A stretch of 13,589 nucleotides of DNA from an uncultured Saprospiraceae bacterium (lineage in GTDB: Bacteria > Bacteroidota > Bacteroidia > Chitinophagales > Saprospiraceae), in the NCBI GenBank assembly GCA_938039305.1, contig CALHUZ010000142.1, forward strand, positions 1 through 13,589, given 5' to 3'. This document shows, one piece after another, positions 7,124-12,266 of the stretch; positions within the stretch are counted from its first letter, which is position 1; the number at the start of each line of letters is the position of its first letter. Under the pieces are notes generated by a model. The model did no database searches, had not been told where the DNA came from, and saw only the letters and a list, made by a program, of their open reading frames with translations. The position numbers were made by a program, and so were the translations under genes.

Positions 7124-8401
7124 ATGGCTAACGCAACTAAGCTCTCATCAGAAGAATTAATCGGTTATGAAAACCAGTATGGTGCTCATAACTATCACCC
7201 ACTTCCTGTAGTACTAAGCAAGGGTGAAGGAGTATATGTCTGGGACGTAGAAGGAAAGAAATATTTTGATTTTCTATCAGCCTATTCTGCTGTTAATCAG
7301 GGGCATTGCCATCCACGTATTGTTCAGACCACTATTGATCAAGCCAGTACATTGGCATTGACTTCAAGAGCTTTTCATAGTGACAAGCTGGGTATTTACG
7401 AGAAGTATGTGACTGAGTATTTTGGCTTTGACAAAGTGCTTCCTATGAATAGTGGAGCGGAAGGAGTGGAGACAGCTATAAAGATCTGTAGAAAGTGGGG
7501 TTATGAGAAGAAAGGTATCCCAAATGGAGAAGCAAAGATTATCGTATGCGGTCAGAACTTCCACGGAAGAACAGTTACCATTATTTCTTTCTCAAGTGAT
7601 CCTGATGCAAAGGGGCATTTTGGACCATATACACCCGGCTTTATATCTATCCCTTACAATGATGTTTCCGCTTTACAGCAAATATTAGAAGACCAAGGAG
7701 ACAGTGTTGCTGGCTTTTTAGTAGAGCCGATTCAAGGAGAAGCAGGAGTGTTTGTTCCAGATGCTGACTTCTTACCACAATGTGCAGCTCTATGCAAAGA
7801 GCACAATGTACTTTTCATAGCGGATGAGATACAGACTGGTCTTGCAAGAACAGGAAGTCTATTAGCTATATGTGGAGATTGCACTTGTGCACATCAATGC
7901 GAACAACAAGCAAGCTATACTACTCCAGATATACTGATACTTGGCAAAGCCTTATCAGGTGGTGCATACCCAGTATCTGCAGTCTTGGCTAACGATCACA
8001 TCATGGAAGTGATACAGCCGGGACAACATGGTAGTACTTATGGCGGCAATCCTTTGGCCTGTGCGATCGCTATGACTGCACTCGATGTACTTCATGATGA
8101 AAAGCTGGCTCAAAATGCTCGAGTCCTTGGACAACTATTCAGAGATCGGATGCAGACACTTGTCGACAAATACGATGTCCTTTCAAAAGTCAGAGGAAAA
8201 GGCCTCCTTAATGCGGTGCTCATCAACGATAGCCCTGAAAGTAAAACTGCTTGGAATATTTGCGTAGCGTTATCATCTGCAGGACTATTAGCAAAACCTA
8301 CCCATGGCAATATCATCCGATTTGCTCCACCTTTAGTGATCTCAGAAGAACAAATACATGAGTGCTGTGACATCATCGAGAAGGTAATTAAGCAATTCTA
8401 A
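7124..8401 (+). CDS. rocD: Ornithine--oxo-acid aminotransferase
   Basis: This PLP enzyme converts ornithine and 2-oxoglutarate to glutamate 5-semialdehyde and glutamate (EC 2.6.1.13), linking arginine breakdown to proline and glutamate. The 425-residue class III aminotransferase has NSGAEGVETA (109-118, phosphate contacts), DEIQTG (234-239, Asp under the pyridine ring) and Schiff-base Lys275 in LGKALSGG. Its C-terminal NIIRFAPPL is typical. The start ATG 7124 is chosen over 7079 because the promoter box lies between them and the family begins near this residue. An insert after LLAI contains four close cysteines (250, 253, 255, 259), absent from the eukaryotic enzyme as I recall it and possibly a Bacteroidota trait. 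It is divergent from pfkA. Confidence 0.92.
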   Translation: MANATKLSSEELIGYENQYGAHNYHPLPVVLSKGEGVYVWDVEGKKYFDFLSAYSAVNQGHCHPRIVQTTIDQASTLALTSRAFHSDKLGIYEKYVTEYFGFDKVLPMNSGAEGVETAIKICRKWGYEKKGIPNGEAKIIVCGQNFHGRTVTIISFSSDPDAKGHFGPYTPGFISIPYNDVSALQQILEDQGDSVAGFLVEPIQGEAGVFVPDADFLPQCAALCKEHNVLFIADEIQTGLARTGSLLAICGDCTCAHQCEQQASYTTPDILILGKALSGGAYPVSAVLANDHIMEVIQPGQHGSTYGGNPLACAIAMTALDVLHDEKLAQNARVLGQLFRDRMQTLVDKYDVLSKVRGKGLLNAVLINDSPESKTAWNICVALSSAGLLAKPTHGNIIRFAPPLVISEEQIHECCDIIEKVIKQF

Positions 8402-8475
8402 TACATAGCCATATTTATTCTTGTTCAACAGTACTTCTTCTGATTCTTAATGATATCCTAACGACGCTCCGTCAG

Positions 8476-8505
8476 TTGTTATAGATATAAGTTTTTGATA
8501 ATTTG
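8476..8505 (+). promoter_or_regulatory. Weak candidate promoter for the hypothetical gene at 8514
   Basis: TTG at 8476-8478 and TAATTTG at 8499-8505 (one base short of TAnnTTTG) are spaced by 20 nt. The ATG follows 8 nt after the box, implying a very short or absent leader. The 112-bp gap after the aminotransferase gene shows no clear terminator. Confidence 0.3.
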
Positions 8506-8513
8506 TACAGCAT

Positions 8514-9407
8514 ATGAAGAGGTATGCTTATTACATCTTACCCGCGCTCATCACATTAGGTGTCGTCTTAGAACATTTTGGAGTATTGCACATCGGTTAT
8601 CTCAGCATCACGAGTCACGAGCTGAAGTGGACAGACCTTGACTATAATTACCATCCTAAAGAAGGAGACATCTTCACAACTGGAGAGCTGATCACTTACA
8701 ATAATTATGAAGATGGAGTTCTCGCTTTCAATCCCGACTATCCAAAGTTATTGGAAAAAGATGTTCAAAAGATATCCGACAATAGAGACCGCATAGATAG
8801 TATAGATGGGGCTGAGATAGCATTTTATATAGCTCCTTTTAAAGTCAAAGTGTGCATCGATGAAGAAGATATATCGATCAATGATTCCATGCTCTTTAAG
8901 AAGATAGTTAATCTGGAAATATTAGGCCATTATGAATTATACGACACTTCTGGCTGTGACAAACTCTATGAAAGGCAAGGCATAAAGTTCTGGATCAGAG
9001 ATAAGATTGTTTTAAAAGGTCTCTCTCGTAGAACTTTTGTAGAAAACAAGATTAAAGAAATATACATCGCTCAGATGAGCAATAAGGCTCACAGAATAGT
9101 TGATCACTTTGAGCGTCCTTACATCATACGTGACCAGCTCAAAGCAATTGCAGGACTACAATACCTATATGGTCATGCTACAGAGTTAGATACAACTGTG
9201 GTAAAGGGCAGATCTATGGATATACTTAGAAACCTCTATAGAGTAAGATCATATGGATCGAAGACATTTGGGCATCGAAATGACCCAGAATACGACTTAA
9301 GAATCGGTCAAGCTAAGTTAGCTGAAGAGAGAGTTGCTTTACCCTTAGACGAAGATCAAACAACTACAGGTATCAAAGATCACGAGGTTAAAAGAGATAA
9401 TCTTTAA
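8514..9407 (+). CDS. Hypothetical membrane-anchored protein
   Basis: I do not recognise this 297-residue protein. Residues about 5-27 form one hydrophobic segment after a short basic start (MKRYAYYILPALITLGVVLE), most simply an uncleaved signal anchor with the remainder outside the membrane; a lipoprotein cysteine box is absent. The rest is soluble, rich in charged residues, with strand-like segments (GAEIAFYIAPFKVKVCI; GIKFWIRDKIVLKG) followed by a helical region from about 175. It contains two cysteines (in KVCID and SGCDK) that could form a disulfide if exported. The tail is strongly charged and probably disordered. ATG 8514 is the only sensible start. Codon use resembles the neighbours. 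It precedes purN by 55 bp but the gap holds its own promoter box. Confidence 0.75.
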   Translation: MKRYAYYILPALITLGVVLEHFGVLHIGYLSITSHELKWTDLDYNYHPKEGDIFTTGELITYNNYEDGVLAFNPDYPKLLEKDVQKISDNRDRIDSIDGAEIAFYIAPFKVKVCIDEEDISINDSMLFKKIVNLEILGHYELYDTSGCDKLYERQGIKFWIRDKIVLKGLSRRTFVENKIKEIYIAQMSNKAHRIVDHFERPYIIRDQLKAIAGLQYLYGHATELDTTVVKGRSMDILRNLYRVRSYGSKTFGHRNDPEYDLRIGQAKLAEERVALPLDEDQTTTGIKDHEVKRDNL

Positions 9408-9450
9408 GATTCCCCACCACTACTATACCCTACACATCAGGCCAATTGAT

Positions 9451-9458
9451 TAATTTTG
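9451..9458 (+). promoter_or_regulatory. TAnnTTTG box abutting the purN start
   Basis: TAATTTTG matches the Bacteroidota -7 consensus perfectly and ends only 4 nt before ATG 9463. If used, transcription would begin at or next to the start codon, giving a leaderless purN mRNA. The same arrangement is found before the mutarotase gene (11004-11011). Confidence 0.45.
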
Positions 9459-9462
9459 CGCG

Positions 9463-10059
9463 ATGACTAAGGCATCTCGTTCTTCAAAGGTTAAAGTAGC
9501 CGTACTCGCGTCAGGTAGAGGCAGCAACGCACAAGCGATATACCATTACAGCCAAGGTTTGGATACAAGCTTTGAGATCGATTGTATCCTTAGCAATAAA
9601 GAAGATGCGGGAGTTCTTTCTTTCGCAAAGTCTAAAGGCATAGACATCAAAGTCTTTGATCGAGAGACCTTTTACAAAAGTGAAGCAATAGCAGAGTACT
9701 TAAGTGATCGTGAAGTAAGATTAATAGTACTTGCTGGATTCTTATGGCTGATTCCGAGCTATCTGGTTAAAGCATATCCAAGAAGGATTCTAAATATTCA
9801 TCCAGCACTTCTTCCCAAATATGGAGGCAAAGGATTTTATGGTCACCATGTTCATGAAGCCGTCAAGCGGAACGGAGATGAAAAATCTGGTATTACGATT
9901 CACTATGTCAATGACAAATACGATGAGGGTCATATGATCTTTCAGTCACAGTGTTTATTAGAAGCTGATTGGACACCAGAACAGATAGGGAAGTCAGTCC
10001 TTAGACTTGAGCATCATTTTTACCCTCAGGTTATAAATGGTGTTGCAAGCAAGTTATGA
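9463..10059 (+). CDS. purN: Phosphoribosylglycinamide formyltransferase (GART)
   Basis: It transfers a formyl group from 10-formyltetrahydrofolate to glycinamide ribonucleotide in de novo purine synthesis (EC 2.1.2.2). The 198-residue length is normal. Seen are the phosphate loop SGRGSN (17-22), the catalytic pair N111 and H113 in NIHPALLP, the folate-binding strand segment LAGFLWLIP (90-98), and the catalytic Asp in HYVNDKYDEG (D154 by position). The basic extension of about 9 residues before the first strand is short. ATG 9463 sits 4 nt after a TAnnTTTG box. The gene is alone here, not in a pur operon, and is convergent with the mutarotase gene; no clear terminator lies in the 57-bp gap. 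Confidence 0.94.
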   Translation: MTKASRSSKVKVAVLASGRGSNAQAIYHYSQGLDTSFEIDCILSNKEDAGVLSFAKSKGIDIKVFDRETFYKSEAIAEYLSDREVRLIVLAGFLWLIPSYLVKAYPRRILNIHPALLPKYGGKGFYGHHVHEAVKRNGDEKSGITIHYVNDKYDEGHMIFQSQCLLEADWTPEQIGKSVLRLEHHFYPQVINGVASKL

Positions 10060-10116
10060 TAACTATGTAGACGTCCTGCTTAAGGGATAGGTAGCTACTC
10101 TAATCTCGAGTTTACT

Positions 10117-10998
10117 TTAGTGCTTAGGCTCAATAAACACACTATGTTCGCAAGACCATATTTCTCTTGGCTTCACCCATTGTATCGCCTTCTTCTCAAC
10201 ATATACACCCGTAGCCCCTTTAACAGCAGCCACCCCATACCAAGGCTCTATACAAACAAAAGGAGCCGTTCTACTCGCGGACCAAATACCCAGATGTGTA
10301 AACCCCTTATATTCAAAAGTCCACTTGACATCACCATGATCATCAACTAATGACACTTGATGAGACTTGGTATCCTCCAAGATCAACGCATCGTGATCGA
10401 ATAGCTCATCTGTTATCCTGAGCGTTTTTGAACTATCAAGAACCAACTGAAGCTCAGGCGAAATCATTCCATTCTGATCTATGATAGGAGAGCTCTGATC
10501 TTCACTTTCGTTAAATATTAAACTGTAATCACTCCTTTTCTTGTCCTTATCAAGAGGACAGTTAAAAGCAGGATGGCCGCCTATGTTAAAAGGGATGGGG
10601 ACTACTCCATCGGTAGAGACTTCATATCTAATCTTACATATGCTTTCCTCAAGAGTATATATGGCTTTAAACGTAAAATCAAATGGGTACATCTTCAAAG
10701 TATCCGCATCACTTGACATAGTAAAAACCAATCTATCTTGACTCCGCTCCGTAAGCTCAAACTCACGATCTCTTAATATGCCATGCTTTAACATGGGATA
10801 CTTCACATCGTCAATGATGATAGAATCATCTATCACACATCCTATAACTGGAAATAAGATACAAGAGTGGCGCCCCCAATGATCGGGATGCGCTTGCCAG
10901 AGATATTCGGTATTCGATTCTTTTGACTTTATACTGGATAGCTCCGCGCCTTTTTTTTTGACGCCTATAGATATATGCTTATTCTGTATCTCAATCAT
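10117..10998 (-). CDS. Aldose 1-epimerase family protein, LacX-like
   Basis: The 293-residue protein has the beta-sandwich mutarotase signature: KHGILRDREFEL (71-82), NIGGHPAFNCPL (138-149, with the conserved His142) and CIEPWYG (249-255, with Glu251 as likely catalytic base). The length and these motifs suit the LacX branch, which interconverts the anomers of hexoses or hexose phosphates. The usual Asp after EPWYG(V/I)A is Ala here (GVAAV), a possible change in sugar binding. There is no signal peptide, so it is cytosolic. ATG 10998 follows a TAnnTTTG box by 5 nt. A run of nine A in the coding strand encodes Lys14-16. It appears to be monocistronic and is insulated upstream by the terminator at 11027-11065. 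Confidence 0.88.
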   Translation of the reverse strand: MIEIQNKHISIGVKKKGAELSSIKSKESNTEYLWQAHPDHWGRHSCILFPVIGCVIDDSIIIDDVKYPMLKHGILRDREFELTERSQDRLVFTMSSDADTLKMYPFDFTFKAIYTLEESICKIRYEVSTDGVVPIPFNIGGHPAFNCPLDKDKKRSDYSLIFNESEDQSSPIIDQNGMISPELQLVLDSSKTLRITDELFDHDALILEDTKSHQVSLVDDHGDVKWTFEYKGFTHLGIWSASRTAPFVCIEPWYGVAAVKGATGVYVEKKAIQWVKPREIWSCEHSVFIEPKH

Positions 10999-11003
10999 AA
11001 CTA

Positions 11004-11011
11004 CAAAAGTA
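11004..11011 (-). promoter_or_regulatory. TAnnTTTG box abutting the mutarotase start
   Basis: On the minus strand TACTTTTG ends 5 nt before ATG 10998, a perfect -7 consensus. It lies directly downstream of a terminator that ends the preceding minus-strand transcript, which supports a fresh promoter here. A leaderless or nearly leaderless mRNA is implied. Confidence 0.5.
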
Positions 11012-11026
11012 ATATGATCTAATCCT

Positions 11027-11065
11027 AAAAAAGAAAAAGGAGGCTAACCGCTAAGTTAACCTCCT
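11027..11065 (-). terminator. Strong rho-independent terminator of the small-ORF transcript
   Basis: On the minus strand an 11-bp stem (11065-11055 with 11048-11038) is fully paired, with one U-G wobble where the plus strand would have an A-C mismatch. The 6-nt loop is followed by five T, one C and six T. Just upstream, at 11094-11075, a second perfect 7-bp hairpin (GGATTAG/CTAATCC) with a 6-nt loop may add stability. The polarity shows that something is transcribed leftwards from about 11489. Confidence 0.8.
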
Positions 11066-11170
11066 ATAATCCCTGGATTAGAATTACCTAATCCCTCCGT
11101 GAAAACAATCTTTAAATAAATATCTGCTTATGGTTGAATGCAGTACTTAATTATTATTTAAATCAAGTTC

Positions 11171-11338
11171 CTAAATAGACTCTAACATAAGATCTGAGCC
11201 ATACATGCTCATCTCAGAGATCATAGTCCTAAATTTAAAAACTGGAACTCCTTGGTCTTCTAAAACTTTTGTCTTAAAGCTCTTGTTCTCAATAATTGTC
11301 TCAAAAACGGCAACTTTCTTTTTAGTAGCTGTAATCAT
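11171..11338 (-). CDS. Small protein of 55 residues, unrecognised
   Basis: The minus strand has ATG at 11338-11336 and TAG at 11173-11171, encoding 55 residues that begin MITATKKKVAVFETIIENKS. Composition is protein-like: a basic start, then a mixed amphipathic segment, ending in GSDLMLESI with several Met. There is no membrane segment or cysteine. An A-rich leader (aaacatcgaaaac) precedes ATG, as is usual in this phylum. It lies 22 nt after the U-run of structured element copy 1 and before the terminator at 11027-11065, so it may be controlled by that element as an attenuator. The frame is shorter than usual gene-calling limits and could be chance, but promoter, leader, ORF and terminator line up on one strand. 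No function can be assigned. Confidence 0.5.
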   Translation of the reverse strand: MITATKKKVAVFETIIENKSFKTKVLEDQGVPVFKFRTMISEMSMYGSDLMLESI

Positions 11339-11360
11339 GTTTTCGATGTTTAAATTTAAT

Positions 11361-11480
11361 AAAAAAGGAACTGCCAGTCAACCCTTTTCAGGGCCGACCA
11401 ACAGTTGCCTCTAACGTACCTATATTCTTAGAGTGATAATATTCACTAATAATCTATTCAGTTTTTTAGTAGATGTTGAT
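11361..11480 (-). ncRNA. Structured RNA element, copy 1 (candidate sRNA or attenuator leader)
   Basis: Read on the minus strand it begins with ATCAACATCTACT, has a first weak hairpin (AGTGA/TCACT, 11447-11432) and a second hairpin CTCTAA/TTAGAG (11433-11428 with 11414-11409) closing a 13-nt loop. It ends with a 17-bp hairpin (11406-11390 with 11385-11369) with a GAAA loop, then CC and six T. The last stem has 12 Watson-Crick and 5 G-U pairs on the minus strand only, fixing the polarity. Copy 2 at 12000-12115 shares the ends, the second-hairpin loop (15 identical bases) and the GTTCC-T6 ending. A promoter box precedes it and the 55-codon ORF follows, so both a free terminated sRNA of about 115 nt and a regulatory leader are possible. 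I do not recognise a known RNA family. Confidence 0.6.
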
Positions 11481-11481
11481 A

Positions 11482-11510
11482 CAAAGATAGAGACACATAG
11501 AGTTATTCAA
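11482..11510 (-). promoter_or_regulatory. Promoter of structured element copy 1
   Basis: On the minus strand TATCTTTG (11489-11482) is a perfect -7 box and TTG (11510-11508) lies 18 nt upstream as a -33 element. The predicted start point, near 11475, coincides with the left edge of the sequence shared with copy 2. Confidence 0.6.
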
Positions 11511-11891
11511 TAGACAGTTATCATGAATTTTTTGACCTTTTCTAATATCGTTCAAATACAAAAAATCATCATAAGAAGCTGATTTAAAGCCTATTATGAA
11601 TCAATAGACCTCGTATCGAACCACAATACTTAGAGGTTTCACCTATTTTATCCTTCTTAATAATGACACCTAATAGTATTCCTGTTTTAACATTATCGTT
11701 TAAACACTGACAACTACGATTAATGCTCAGAAATATGTCAATATTTTAGACGAATACAAATGTTAAAGTTTTAGAGTCGTCTTGCATATGTTCATAAACA
11801 AGGGCCAATTGTACTATTGGGTATTCACTAAATGTCGAACAACATGAATATAGCCCATTCGGTGAATCAAAGAATCACAACCTTTCTCAAT
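11490..11891. other. Gene-free stretch with scattered hairpins
   Basis: No ORF with coding character is seen on either strand. Apart from the -33 part of the copy 1 promoter it holds a CCAAT/ATTGG stem (11805-11820), a nested stem TATTCA/TGAATA with inner TGT/ACA (11822-11850), and an overlapping ATTCAC/GTGAAT pair (11823-11828, 11862-11867). These could belong to the 3' side of a leftward transcript, but the second terminator of copy 2 ends before them. It is AT-rich and otherwise featureless. Confidence 0.35.
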
Positions 11892-11923
11892 AAAAAAGAC
11901 CTACGATTTGGGGTCATAAGTCT
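11892..11923 (-). terminator. Second rho-independent terminator downstream of copy 2
   Basis: On the minus strand AGACTTATGA (11923-11914) pairs over 10 bp with TCGTAGGTCT (11906-11897), two pairs being G-U wobbles. The 7-nt loop is CCCCAAA and six T follow, the first being the last stem base. The wobbles become A-C mismatches on the plus strand, so transcription is leftwards. The 76 nt between this terminator and copy 2 contain another hairpin (CTAAG/CTTAG with inner CCAC/GTGG). Confidence 0.7.
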
Positions 11924-11999
11924 AAGTAAATTGTTTGGCACATTAATTCTAAGCTCTTCCACTCTTGTGGTCACTTAGCTCTGTAGCAACAGGTCTGTT

Positions 12000-12115
12000 A
12001 AAAAAGGAACTACCCCTTTATCGTTGAGGGAAAGGGGTAGATACCTTTAACGTACCTATATTTTAAAGAGTCGGACTATAGTCCGTCTACGTCTTCTAGT
12101 AAAGTAAATGTTGAT
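12000..12115 (-). ncRNA. Structured RNA element, copy 2 (candidate sRNA or attenuator leader)
   Basis: It has the same design as copy 1 on the minus strand. It begins with ATCAACATTTACT. The first hairpin is a perfect palindrome, CGGACTATAGTCCG (12085-12072). The second hairpin is CTTTAA/TTAAAG (12068-12063 with 12050-12045), which replaces a C-G pair of copy 1 by U-A while keeping the loop sequence AATATAGGTACG. The last hairpin is a perfect 10-bp CTACCCCTTT/AAAGGGGTAG (12040-12031 with 12019-12010), then TTCC and six T. Stem sequences differ from copy 1 while stems, loop and ending are kept, which is the pattern of a conserved RNA. Upstream the -7 region (TAATAATG) is a poor match, so its promoter is less certain than that of copy 1. 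No ORF comparable to the 55-codon one follows. Confidence 0.6.
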
Positions 12116-12266
12116 GTATTCATTATTATTATTTATATGACAAATTTATGTTCATTAGAATCAGATGCATGGACAAGAATTACCCAATATTATTGCATAT
12201 TTTAGCCATTCAGAAGATAAAAAATCACATAACTTCCTCATAATCAACTTGCTGTAAAATTAATAA

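Noticed and set aside
11205..11414. Plus-strand frame of 69 codons over the small-ORF and structured-RNA region
   Set aside because: It runs antisense across hairpins whose wobble pairs and U-runs fix transcription on the minus strand, and its composition (hydrophobic and Thr/Ser-rich with no leader) looks like the shadow of the 55-codon frame.
11609..11636. GGTTCGA-like T-loop on the minus strand suggesting a tRNA
   Set aside because: The flanks do not form a 5-bp T-stem around TTCGATA and no acceptor or anticodon arm can be found.
11892..11999. Tiny frames after copy 2 (9 codons from ATG; about 35 codons from GTG)
   Set aside because: Too short or dependent on a GTG start and reading through a terminator; no supporting signal beyond position.
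11361..12115. The two similar blocks as ends of an insertion sequence or MITE
   Set aside because: They are direct, not inverted, copies; no transposase or target duplication lies between, and similarity is concentrated in RNA-like loops and terminator ends.
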